DNA from: Paguma larvata
Lineage: Eukaryota; Chordata; Mammalia; Carnivora; Viverridae
Reading direction: 5' to 3'
DNA: 64,000 nucleotides
Assembly (NCBI GenBank): GCA_030068075.1
Contig: CM057831.1
Coordinates: 7,329,464-7,393,463 of the forward strand
Part shown: positions 25,332-35,985 of the stretch, one piece after another
Numbering within the stretch: the first letter of the stretch is position 1
How the letters are laid out: each line of letters begins with the position of its first letter
Translations under genes and position numbers: made by a program
The notes under the pieces: generated by a model
The model's input: the letters and a program-made list of their open reading frames with translations, nothing else
Told to the model about the DNA's origin: nothing
The model's database searches: none

Positions 25332-25903
25332 TGCCGGGGTCCTTGTTCCGGCAAATCTAGGGGTCCACGAAGGATGGACGGTCAGGTGAAAGGAAGTCAG
25401 AGAGCCACGAGAGAGATGTAGTCTGATGACCAAGCAGGCAGCCCTGGCAATTCTGGCATCTCCTCAATTCTGTGTCTTCTGGCATCTTTTTCCTGCTGAT
25501 CTATGTCTTTATTTAAAAGGTAGTTTGATCTCCATTTTTACCAGCAAGGTGGCAAACCTCCTTAATCCTGTATGTTGGTTTTAAGATAAATTTAGGGTAG
25601 GGGGAGAGAGCAGGGTGTTTCCTTAAGGTCTTATAAATCCATCAGGGATCAGGCTCCAGGTCCTTCCCCTTTACCTAAATGCCATTAAACAAAAGAACAT
25701 TACATTCCTTGGGGCCAAGGAGAGTAGCTCAAGAAATCCAAGCCAGCCATTTTGGCTAGCGGAAGCTTTGCTTTAACCACTTTTCTGCACAGGGAAGGGT
25801 ATCAACCTGTGAGCCCAAAACGGCTCCCAATGGATAGGCTTACCTTCTAAGTCTGAGATCACAAGAGTGACATCATGTCAGAAAGGCCATAATGGAGCCA
25901 ACA
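25332..25903 (-). mobile_element. Solo LTR of an endogenous retrovirus
   Basis: A 572-base element bounded on the plus strand by TG (25332) and CA (25903) and flanked by a 4-base duplication TAAG (25328-25331 and 25904-25907), which suits an ERV1-type insertion. Read on the minus strand it has a U3-like part, a poly-A signal in 'ccttttaaataaagacatag', and a U5-like part ending 'caaggaccccggca'. No internal retroviral sequence adjoins it, so it is a solo LTR. It sits in the intron of the NXPE-like pseudogene in the same orientation as that gene. The family is not identified; a shared segment is found at 32546-32640. Confidence 0.7.
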
Positions 25904-26134
25904 TAAGGTGCACTGTCCCCAGTGATGACAGCCAGGTCCCAGGACACAATGGGCAGACAGGAACAGTTTTACAGGTAAGAGTGCTAAGATCTACTAGTGA
26001 ATTCTGAACTATTTTTGGTGCATCCTTGGTTTGGTAAATAGAGAACCAGACTAAGATTCTAGCCACTGGATTCTAGCCCCAACCTGGATGGTGGATAACT
26101 GCACTGAAGTTTTCTAGGCACTCTCTATGTGTCT

Positions 26135-26290
26135 GTGTGCCTTGCAATGTGTTGAATATTTTATAACTATTATCTCATTTAGTATTTATAACTACCAGGT
26201 AATATCATGTGTAGTTGATTGATGAAGAAAATGATACACAGACAGTAACAAACCAAAGGTCATGGCTCCTCAGTGGCACAGTTTATATAT
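26135..26290 (-). repeat. MIR-like fragment (antisense)
   Basis: 'actattatctcatttagtat', 'gatgaagaaaatgatacaca' and 'ggtcatggctcctcagtggc' follow the order of the MIR 3' half read backwards. Diverged. Confidence 0.5.
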
Positions 26291-26439
26291 GTTAATACTT
26301 AAAAGCATGGGCTTTTTTGGTCTATTTCTAACTGATACAAAGTCATCACTGTGATCCTGGCATCTCTCTTTCCATGTAATGGTACAGTGATGATAGCTTA
26401 TACTGATCAGGACTTCGCTGTGTAACAAACAATTCTAAA

Positions 26440-26612
26440 TGCATTGTATATATTATAACTCATCTTGCCAGGTGGGTACTATTTTCACCTGCATTTTACA
26501 GAGGAAGAAACTGAGGGGGACAATAATTACATAAATTGCCCAAGATTATCCAGGTAGGACATGGAGAAGCCAGATTTTGCTTCCAGGGCAACTGAATCTA
26601 AAATCCGCCCTC
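26440..26612 (-). repeat. MIR SINE (antisense)
   Basis: 'tataactcatcttgccaggt', 'gcattttacagaggaagaaa', 'ctgaggggacaa'-like text, 'gcccaagattatccagg' and 'agccagattttgcttccag' are a good antisense MIR match. It lies in the intron, about 320 bases from the GDS exon. Confidence 0.8.
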
Positions 26613-26933
26613 TTAAGTAAGCATCACGTCAACTGTACAAAAATACACAGGATGATATCTTACATTATTTTCACCTCTGTTAACAATTTTCTGAGCATGC
26701 TGCATACAAGCTGAGGCATGCATTCTGCAGGGATAGGAATATAATAAACCTTTCTATACTTGCTCCCTTCCAGTCAGATAAATGTATTCTTTTAAAGGAA
26801 ACCCGAAGATATCTTGAAAGGTCTGGGTGTGTTGTGATTAAGAAATACGAAGAAGAGGCATTTCTTATTTCTCCCTTGAAATAAAAAGTAATTTCTTTCA
26901 GAGATATGAATAGTAGCTTAGACCGTGGCATAC

Positions 26934-27131
26934 TGTTTTTGAAATATTCCATCCACTGGCGGATTCTGGAATCTCCCATTATATACACGAATTTTCCTCT
27001 TTGGCATTCTTTCATTTTGATTGGAGCCAAACTACAGGAGATGGGATTCCATGTGTCTTTCCAGACATGTCCACCAGTGATTGTATATGCCATTCCAAAC
27101 TCATATTTCTTTTTCATTCGAACTGTTTTTT
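26934..27131 (-). pseudogene. NXPE-like exon with the GDS motif (open frame)
   Basis: A 198-base segment without stops. It follows a good acceptor (pyrimidine-rich stretch then CAG at 27134-27132) and precedes a good donor (GTATGC from 26933 down). It reads 'GHVWKDTW', 'CQRGKFVYIMGDS' and 'RIRQWMEYFKN'. In the family, this exon carries the catalytic serine in a GDS motif (block I of GDSL/SGNH and PC-esterase folds) and the following Q-W pair, all kept here. A cysteine that I recall shortly before the G-M pair appears to be replaced by tyrosine ('KKYEFGM'). The longer minus-strand open frame (27138-26680) simply runs on into the intron. Confidence 0.82.
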
Positions 27132-27554
27132 CTGCCAAAGAATCAGCAAGATAGGATCTTCTAAAACATCACATTACTCATCAGTATTTATCAAGAACCT
27201 ATTACCTTTTCTAAGTAGCCTCTTAATAGGTCATGAGGGAGGCTAAAAAGCCTATTGAAACATCACCCTTTAAATGTAATAGGTACTTTTTAGTAAAATT
27301 TCTTTTTTCTGATATTAATTTTCTAAGTGATGCCCATTCTTCATTATAGAGAACACATTTTCTCCCCCTTCTCCTCTCCCCAAGAAAAAGAACACGCTGG
27401 ATAAAATTTAAGTATACGTTTGCCTTTCTATGAAGTTATCAATTCTTGCTTTGTAATAAGAACTCAATTATTTTATCATTTTATCCCTCTTTACCCCCAA
27501 GTTTGCCACAGTCTGTCGTAGTGTCTTACATGCCATCATCAAACTAAATTCTAT
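27132..27554. other. Intron-like DNA upstream of the GDS exon
   Basis: It contains the acceptor of the pseudogene exon at its left edge. Nothing else is recognised before the L1 begins. Confidence 0.5.
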
Positions 27555-29407
27555 GAACAGAGGGTCCAGGATGGCAGCATAGGAAGACCCTGAGCTCACC
27601 TTCTCCCACGGACACAGCAAATCTACAATTACATGTACAGCAATTCCTCCTGAAAAACAGGGCTGATTGAACAGCTTCTGCATGACAAATGACAGAGGGA
27701 GTACATGGAGAAGGGCAAAAAAGATGGAGGCATGGTAACAATGGGAGCCCTATTCCCAATGCAGCAACCTGCAATAGGGAGGGAAATCATGGAGGGGCCC
27801 ACATAGAGACTTGCCTTCAAGGACACAGCAAAAATCAGCTATTTAAGAGGCAACTAGTCTATAAGTGAAGAAAATCCATTTACTACTCCTAGATCATCTG
27901 CTAAATAGGCAAGGAGCTACTGAAACTCTTTCTGGGGCTGGAGATGCTAATAAGTGCCACTTTTTTGCATTCTCCTTCCACCTTAATGGCACTGATGGGT
28001 GAAGAGTCCAAGTGCTCTAGCCAGCTTACCTAGGGCTGCCCCAAGCAAGTCCTGGGCCCCTAGTTCACAACAGCTCCACCTGCCCCTAGAGGAACCACCC
28101 CACCCTCCAACCCCCAATTTGTGCCTTCCCCAGCTCCAGCTGTCCTGCCAAGAGGCCCCAGAGTGGCATACCACAGGATTTCTCGAGGCCATACTTGACC
28201 CAGCCATCCTGCCAAGGTGGCCTAGACTGCCCTGGAATGATATGCACCAGGAACCTCCTGGCATGCACCCATTCCAGACTCAGTCATCTTGCAAGGTGCT
28301 GTGTGTGACAGGATCCCCTGGCCCAGGCCCACTCCAGGTCCAAATGTCTCGCCAGGGTGGCCCCAGCACAGGACACCCTGAAACCTCATGACCCCATGCC
28401 TGCTCCAGTCCCAGTCATCCTACCAGAGCCACCAGGCGCACAGTTTACATGGGGTATGCTCCCACACAAAGCCGTACTAGTAAGACTGAGAGACATAATT
28501 ATTCTGCCTAATTTATAGAAAAAAAAAAATAGAGTCAAAAAAAAAAAAAAAGCAAGAGGAACAGAGAGTTATGTTCGAAATGAAAAAACAAAATACCCTC
28601 CCCCAAATCCTAAAAAAACAGAGATAAGTAATGATTATATTGATGGTCACCAAAATGGAAGAATAGAGAACTTAAAGAGTTAGAAAATGTAAAAAAGAAC
28701 CAGAGCTGAAGAATACAAACTGAAATGGAAAATAAACTAGAGTAAATCAACAGTAGAGTAGATACAACAGAAGAATGGGACAGCAATCTGGAAGACAGAA
28801 TAGTGAAAATCACCCAAAGTGAATGACACAAACAGTAAAATAAATTTAAAAAATAAAAAATATAAGGATAGTTTAAGGTAGCCCTGAGATAACATTAAGC
28901 ATACTATCATTTACATTATAGGGATTCCAGAAGAGAGAGAAGGAAATGGGCAGAAAAACTCATTTGAATAAATAATGGCTGAAAACTTCCCAACCTGGAG
29001 AAGGAAATAGACATCCAGGTCTAGGAAGCACAGAGAGTCCCAAACATGTTGAATCCAAAGAGATCTATACCAAGACATGGTGTGCCAATTAAAATGGCCA
29101 AAGTCAAAAATAAAAAGAGGATCTTAAATCAGGAAAAGAAAAATAATCACATACATTGGAAACCCCATAAAGATATCAGTTGATTTTTAGGAGAAACTTA
29201 GTAGGCCAGAAGAGAGTGGAAGGATATATTTCGAGTGCTGAAAGGAAAAACTTAAAATGAGGAATGCTCTACCTAGCAAAGTTATCATTCAGAATTGAAG
29301 GAAATATGGAGTTTCTTGGATTAGCAAAAACTAAAGGAGTTAATCACCACTAGACTGGACTTACAAGAAATGATAAAGGGTTTTCTTTAAAGAGAAAACA
29401 ATAGGCC

Positions 29408-29433
29408 GTGTGTGTGTGTGTGTGTGTGTGTGT
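29408..29433. repeat. (TG)13 microsatellite between L1 ORF1 and ORF2
   Basis: A pure dinucleotide run in the inter-ORF spacer of the L1. Confidence 0.97.
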
Positions 29434-29959
29434 ATGAAAAAATTTCATTGGTAAAGGCAAATGAGCAGTAAGGGTAGTAAATCGGCCACTTAAAGAACTA
29501 GTATGAAAATTAAATACGAAAACAGGTTAGGCTACTATAACTACAATAGGCAGATAAGGCATACAAAAGATAAAAAGATGTAAAATAAGACATAAAAAAA
29601 TAGATGGAGGGAGAAAAATTGTAGTGTTTTAGAAAGCATTTGAACTTAAAAGTATATCAACTTAAAAGTATATATATACTTTTATATATGGTTTATGGAT
29701 ATCATATATGTTAATATATGAACCTTATGATATCCACAAACCAAAAACCTACAATAGATGCACAAAAGAGAAAGGAACTCAAATATAACTGTAAAGAAAA
29801 CACACCAAAAGGGAACAAGAGAAGAAGAAAGGAATGGAAGAAACACAAAAAGAACCAGAAAGCAATAAACAAAATAGCAGTAAGTACATACCTACCAATA
29901 ATTACTTTAAATTTAAATGGATTGAGTGCTTCAGTGGAAAAAAAAATACACAGATTATC

Positions 29960-30170
29960 AATGTTATAAATGAAAAATAAAATTTCACCAAAGATTCTGC
30001 AGACATTAGAAAAGTACCAAGATTACAATAAAACTGTATGCCAGAAAATTTCAAAACTTAGAAGAAATGGATAGATTCTTTGAAAAATAAAACTTACCAA
30101 GTCAACAAATGATGAAATAGAAAATCTGCATAGTCATATTCATAACAAATTTTAAAACAACACTTCTAAG
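29960..30170 (+). repeat. Out-of-place L1 ORF2 segment inside the endonuclease region
   Basis: The endonuclease text stops after 'ggattgagtgcttcagtgga' and resumes at 'ggcatagggtgacaaaatgg'. The 200 bases between ('actgtatgccagaaaatttc', 'ttagaagaaatggatagatt', 'gaaatagaaaatctgcatag') match a region that lies about 1.5 kb further on in ORF2. The proper copy of that region is still present at 31480-31600. Confidence 0.65.
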
Positions 30171-30689
30171 AAAAAAAAGGCATAGGGTGACAAAATGGAT
30201 AAAAAATAAGACCATTTTTAAGCTACCTACACACAACTCACTTCAGATCTAAAGACACACAGGCTGAAAGTGAAGGAAAATAAGATATTCCATGCAAATG
30301 AAAATAAAAGATAGTATACAATACTCTGATCAGACAAAACAGACTTTAAAACAGAGACTGTAACAAAAGACAAAGAAAGTATCACATGATTATAAAGGAG
30401 TAAACCCAACTAAGGGATATAGTGTTTGTACTATTCATGCAACCCAACACTTAAGCCCCTAAATACATAAAGCAAATATTAACAGACATGGGGGAGATTG
30501 ATAGTAATAGAATAATAGTAGGAGACTTATATACTCCACACTTCCATCAATGGGGAGAACATCCAGACAGAAAACCAATAAGGAAACACTGGCCTTGAAT
30601 GACACATTAGATCAGATAGCCTTAATAGATATTCATATAACATTTCATTCAAAAACTTCAGAACACTCTTGTTTCAAAAGTGCACATGG

Positions 30690-30873
30690 GGGGCGCCTGG
30701 GTGGCTCAATCGGTTAAGCAGCTGGCTTCGGCTCAGGTCATGATCTCCTGGCTTGTGAGTTCGAGCCCCGCATCAGGCTCTGTGGAGCCTGCTTCAGTTC
30801 TATGTCTCCCTCTCTCTCTGCCCCTTCCCTGCTCAAGCTCTGTCTCTCTCTCTCAAAAATAAATATTAAAAAT
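30690..30873 (+). repeat. Carnivore SINEC nested in L1
   Basis: Full head 'gggcgcctgggtggctcaat', a B-box-like 'gagttcgagccccgca', a C/T-rich block and an A-rich end. The middle is short: the stretch between 'ggctctgtg' and 'gagcctgct' is deleted relative to other copies. A perfect 14-base duplication, 'aaaagtgcacatgg', is at 30676-30689 and 30874-30887, which argues for a fairly recent insertion. Confidence 0.97.
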
Positions 30874-32545
30874 AAAAGTGCACATGGAACATACTTCAGG
30901 AGGGGTCACATGTTAGGTCATAAGACAAGTCTCATTAAATTCAAGAAGACTGACATCAAAACAACCATCTTTTCCAATCACAATGGTATGAAACTAGGAA
31001 TTGATTACAGAAGACCAGGAAAAAACATGAATGCATGGAGACTGAACACATTCATTAAGCAAGTTACTAAACAACCACTGGATTAAAAAGAAATCAAAAA
31101 GGAAATAAAAATACCATGAGACAAATGAAAATGGAAATGCACTCTCCTAAATCTGTGGGATACAGCACAAACAATTCTAAGAGGGAAGTGCATAGTAATA
31201 TAGCAAGTAAGCAAGCAAGAAAAATCCCAATTTAACAATCCAGCTTTATACCTGAAGAAACTAGAGAAAAAAAAAACAAAGCCTAAAGTTAGAAGAAAAG
31301 ATGTAATAAAGATCAGAATGGAAATAAATGAAACAGAGACTGAAAAAAAAAAACAATTAATGGATTAAACTTGGTTCTTTGAAAAGATAACCAACAAACC
31401 TCTAGCCATATTTGTCAATAAAAACAAGAGGACACGAAATCCAGAAATGAAAGAGGAGAACTTACAAATGATACTACAGATATAAAGTATCATAAGAGAT
31501 GCTATGAACAGACATATGCCAAAAATTTGGAAGACCTCGAAGAAATGAACAGTTTTCTAACTCTGAATCATAAAGAAATAGAAAATCAGAATAGACCATT
31601 ACAAGGAATGAAACTGAGCCAGTAATTCAAAAACTTACAAAAACAAAAGGTCCAGGACAAGACAACTTCACAGGTGAATTCTAATAAACATCTAGAGAAA
31701 AGTTAATACCTAGTTTTCCCAAATTATTACAAGAAAATGTGAAGAAACGAATGCTTCCAAACTATTTCACGAGGCCAGCACTATCCTGACTCCAAAACTA
31801 GGCACAGACACTGCACACACAAAATTCCAGGCCACTATTCATTATGAAACTTAGATGAAAAAACCTTAACAGAATATTAACAAACCAAATTCAACAACAC
31901 ATTAAAAAGATCACATACCACAACTGACTAGATTTATTCCAGGAATTCAAGGAAATTTCAGTATCTGCAAATTAATCAATGTGACACACCATGTTAGCAA
32001 ACTAGGATAAAAATCATATGATCACCTTAATAGATGCATTATGACCAAATTCAATATACATTTATGATATGAACTCTTAACCAAGTGAATAGAGAAGGAA
32101 CAGATCTCAACATAAGAAAGGCAATGTATGACAAATCCAATGTATGACAAAAGCTAACATCATACTTAAAAGCTTTCAGCTTTTCTCCAAGATCAGGAAC
32201 AAGACAAGGATGTCCACGCTCATCACTTTTATTCAACATAGTATTGGAAGCCTTTGTACAGTAACCAAACAAGAAATAAAAGTCATCCAAAATGGTAAGG
32301 AAGAAGTAAACTATTACTATTTGCAGATAACATGATACTATACATAGAACCATCAAGCCTTCACAAAAAACAGATGAAATTAACATCAGTGAAGTTACAA
32401 AATACAAAATCAATATTCAGAAATCTGTTCTTTCTATACACTAATAACAAAGTAGCAGAAAGAGAAATTAAGAAAACAATTCCATTTACACTTGCTTCAA
32501 AAAGAATAAAATACTTAAGAATAAATTTAACAAAGGAGGTTTAAA

Positions 32546-32745
32546 ACCTGTTTGGCTGGCGGGAGCTTTGCTTCCCACCTTTTCCACACCGAGGGGTTTC
32601 AACCTGCGAGCCCAAAACAGCTCCCAACAGGGCCCTTTTAAAGTAACTTGATTTTTCCAGCATCCTTATTACAATTCTTATTACATTCCTTATTCTTGTC
32701 TTAACTAGCTTTTCTAGTACCACTGAAGCTTAAAAAGATTTTAAA
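32546..32745 (-). repeat. LTR-derived fragment related to the 25.3 kb LTR
   Basis: 32546-32640 matches 25757-25832 in the same orientation: 'tttggctggcgggagctttg', then 'caacctgcgagcccaaaaca' and 'gctcccaaca'. The next 100 bases do not match the 25 kb LTR and are unassigned. The fragment joins L1 ORF2 directly at its left edge. Confidence 0.6.
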
Positions 32746-32842
32746 ACTTAGATTTAAAAACTTCAGTGTTTTTCTATTGTTACATCTTAATTTCTGTCTT
32801 TGTGCAAGAACTTCAAGTTGTATTTTAAAAGCAAATCGCTTA

Positions 32843-33049
32843 GTGGTGCCTGGATGGCTCAGCTGGTTACGCAGATGACTTTGGCTCAGATCATCATCTT
32901 ATGGTTCATTAGTTTGAGCCATGCACTGGGCTCTCTGCTGTCAACACAGAGCCCACTTTGGATCCTCTGCCCCTGTCTCTCTCTGCCCTTCTCCCACTCC
33001 TGCGCTGTTCTTTCTTGAAAATAAATAAGCATCAAAAAAAAAAAAAAAA
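32843..33049 (+). repeat. Carnivore SINEC (diverged)
   Basis: 'gtggtgcctggatggctcag', a C/T-rich block, 'gaaaataaataagcatc' and a 16-A tail. It is flanked by 'atcgctta' (32835-32842) and 'attgctta' after the tail. Confidence 0.92.
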
Positions 33050-33160
33050 GATTGCTTAAATGCTGACTTTCTAAAGTTTTCCATATTTCGAATTACTCTC
33101 CCCTAGAAACACCTCCTACCCTAGATTCCCAGTTGATACACAGACATTAGAAGTTTTGAG

Positions 33161-33377
33161 GGGTGCCTGGGTGGCTCAGTCGGTTAAGTGGCCAACTTCG
33201 GCTCAGGTCATGATCTCACAGTCTGTGAGTTTGAGCCCCATATCGGGCTCTGTGCTGATGGCTCATCAGAGCCTGGAGCCTGCTTCAGATTCTGTGTCTC
33301 CCTTCTCTCTCTGCCCTTCCCCTGCTTACGCTCTGTCTCTATGTCTCTCAAAAATAAATAAATGTTGAAAAAAAAAA
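33161..33377 (+). repeat. Carnivore SINEC
   Basis: 'gggtgcctgggtggctcagt', 'ggctcaggtcatgatctcac', a C/T-rich block, AAAAATAAATAAATG and a poly-A tail. It is flanked by 'aagttttgag' and 'aagttttgat'. Confidence 0.95.
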
Positions 33378-35435
33378 AGTTTTGATACCCAAGAAGAAAA
33401 AAAGTTATCTCTTCCCCCACCTGCATAGTTTTGAAAATGTTTTCATACCTTTGAAGATTGTGTTCAATATACATAGGAATAGTAGTACCGTAAGCTGAGT
33501 GCTGAGACTTTGTTCTGAAGCCACCAGTATACAACTGGGGTGCATCTCCTCTGGGCCAAAAGGAAACACAGGCATAAGTTGCCTGCATGACTTCAACTTG
33601 GACCACAGTCTTCTGCTTATTTCAGTTAAGGTACCAGCCGTGCCAGCTCCACCTTAGGGGGCATCTGGGTCACAAGCTGTGGTTTTCAGTTCAAGTAGAA
33701 TGGGTGAGGAAAAATGAAATTCTTGGTACAGATAATTTTAATGTCTTTAGACTTTATTAGTCTATAGTACATATACCGTAAACACCTGACAAGCAAAAGA
33801 GTGGAGGAAACCGAACCTTTCAGTGATTGAGAGTAGTCATTCCTGAAAAGCTGAAACTGACTTGTTTCCATCTGAGCCTTGTCATCATGACCCAGTTGCC
33901 AGGATTCAAGTGCATATTATCTTGTACATTGTAGGTAAAATAAAATTTGAATTGAACTGACGGAACCTCAAATACAAGATAGGCAAGACAATGATATTAA
34001 CTCTCAGAACCAAAGAGTAATAGCTTATAGACATGAGTTTGAATCCATCTGGGATTCGGATTCTTGAATTTATAGAAATGGGGCCAGAAAGAGCAGGTAC
34101 CGAGGACAATCATACTAGTGCCCATAGAAAGCAGTAGTTGATTACACTGTGGATCCCTCCACAGTCTCATTTGTGCTGTCCCACACAGGAAGTTCTGTTT
34201 GTCTATGTAAGAATCAAGATCTGTTTCACAAGCACATAATAATCCTTCCAACATCCTTGATCATGCTCTACTGAACTGGCCTTAATAATACTTCTTTATG
34301 TCTTTATATGGAGACAGTTGGAGAAGCTGTTTTCACTTTACGTGTATGACTGGGTCCGGGATTGCTCGATTCTGCCCTAGGGAGCCTTTAAGAGATAAAT
34401 ATTTACAGTTCTGGTTTGGTTGCTCCTCAGGAGACTAATGTTAACAACCCATCCGAGCTTACCGCCCACCCTGACACAAGAGATTTATGGATTTTAATTT
34501 GCTCTAGTTATATAGATGTTGGTATTTAATGTCAACTTGACATCTCTTCATGAAGCAAGAATAACAGATATGCTTGACTTAACTGAGAGCACAGAAGAGA
34601 ATTTAAATGGTTGTCCATATTATCTAGTCTGCTTTGAAACAGAGCTGCGATCAGGATTCCTGTCACTCTGACCTCTGATTTAGAGCACTTGCCACTGCTC
34701 GGCATTACTCCAAGACAAAAGGTATAACCAAGTTCACGGAGATCCTGTGGTTCATATATTATCCATTATGCTTAAAAGACTCCCACCCACTTTAACCACT
34801 CAAAAGCCTGATGTGAGCAAGACAAATGATCCTCCTTAATTGTGTTCTCCTTGCAGTTAGCATGTAGCTTGGCCATTATCTTTGATTGCGTCGCTTCCTT
34901 TCCCTATGTTTATGGATCTAAATGAGGGATATAAACAAGAGAGCTCAGTCCGCGGAACATGGGACTGTGTGTTTACACAAGAAAATACAAGAGATCATTT
35001 TTGGGGGTATGAGTAGGGTAAGAGTAGTGCTGGCCAAGATCTAAAAGAGCCCAAGCAAAATGGGCAGATTTCCAGCATTAGCCAAGTGAAGAGCAGATGT
35101 CCAGGGAACTGTCACTGGATCCTGAGCCACAAGTCAGGGAAATGGCTGCTGTGGCCCCAGGAATCAAACAAGAAGTGCCTCATTGCCAAGGTGGCTGTAC
35201 TGATAGTAGAGGTCTCATGTCTGTGGGATCTGAGGATCCCTGGAAGGATGAGTGAAGACGCAAACCCAAAATGACTCAGAATTCCTTTTACCTTCACGGG
35301 AAACATGTTGTTTCATACTGCTAGTAAATAAAAATATAATGATTTGTGTTTGCAATACACGTAGCCAGTTTCATGTAACTTTGACACTTTCTCACATTTT
35401 TGAATCCTGCCGGAGAATTTTAGGGGTAAGATAAA
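33378..35435. other. Two kilobases of unassigned DNA with one exon-like frame
   Basis: No repeat that I know covers this stretch, although its position next to LTR fragments makes decayed retroviral sequence possible. On the minus strand 33612-33449 looks like an exon (see next entry). Other open frames (33997-34254 minus, 35086-35274 plus, 35112-35306 minus) show no motif. Confidence 0.4.
33449..33612 (-). other. Exon-like segment, unidentified
   Basis: A 164-base open stretch on the minus strand. It is preceded by an acceptor-like 'gaaataagcag' and followed by a donor-like 'CAAAG|GTATGA'. It reads 'QVEVMQATYACVSFWPRG' followed by 'YTGGFRTKSQHSAYGTT'. I do not recognise the family. It lies 6 kb upstream of the NXPE-like GDS exon on the same strand, but it does not resemble the neurexophilin-like part I would expect there. 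It may be a chance frame or decayed retroviral coding sequence. Confidence 0.25.
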
Positions 35436-35439
35436 ATAC

Positions 35440-35985
35440 TCCCAGATCCCTCGCATGCTCCAGTGTCTTATGGAGTTCATATCTTCTTTTGAAAACTGTT
35501 TATGTTTTCTACCCATTTCTTCACTGGATTATTTGTTTTGTTTTGTTTTGTTTTGGGGTGTCGAGTGTGATAAGTTCTTTATAGATTTTGAATATATCTG
35601 TCATTTGCGATTATCTTCTCCCATTCTGTCAGTTGTCTTTTAGTTTTGTTGATTGTTTCCTTTGCTGTACAGAAGCTTTTTATCTTGATGAGGTCCCAAT
35701 AGTTCGTTTTTGCTTTTATTTCCCTTGCCTCCACAGACATGTCTATAAAGAAGTTTCTGCGGCCGAGGTCGAAGAGGTTGTTGCCTGTTTCTTCTCCAGG
35801 ATTTTGGTAGTTTCCTCTCATATTTAGGTCTTTCATCCATTTTAAATTTATTTTTTAAGAAAGTGGTCCATTTTCATTCTTCTGCATGTTGCTGTCCAGT
35901 TTTCCCAGCGCCATTTGTTGAAGAGACTGCCTTTTCTCCATTGGATACTCTATCCCGTTTTGTTGAAGATTAGTGGCCAAACATT
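35440..35985 (-). repeat. L1 ORF2 fragment (antisense)
   Basis: Reverse complement of the ORF2 region found in sense at about 11950-12440: 'cttctcccattctgtcagtt', 'gttgattgtttcctttgctg', 'tttcatccattttaaattta', 'tgctgtccagttttcccagc' and 'ccatttgttgaagagactgc'. It is a 5'- and 3'-truncated carnivore L1 piece. Short frames on both strands here are shadows. Confidence 0.85.

Larger units (their letters stand above)
27555..32545 (+). mobile_element. Older near-full-length L1 LINE, inactive
   Basis: A sense L1 with a different 5' UTR from the one at 6.7 kb. It begins 'ggtccaggatggcagcatag' and has a C-rich 5' UTR to about 28440. An ORF1 remnant runs to about 29340 ('gggattccagaagagagaga', 'tggctgaaaacttcccaacc') and an ORF2 remnant starts at about 29870 ('attactttaaatttaaatgg'). 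ORF2 continues to 'aatttaacaaaggaggttta' at 32541 and is cut off there by LTR-derived sequence. The last third of ORF2 and the 3' UTR are missing. Stops and frameshifts abound. It contains a (TG)n run, a nested SINE and an out-of-place ORF2 piece, listed separately. Confidence 0.88.

Noticed and set aside
26680..26933. Continuation of the minus-strand open frame beyond the NXPE-like exon
   Set aside because: Similarity to NXPE stops at the GTATGC donor. The rest is intron that happens to stay open.
27999..28391. Plus-strand open frame of 130 codons, Pro-rich
   Set aside because: It is in the C-rich 5' UTR of an L1; composition explains it.
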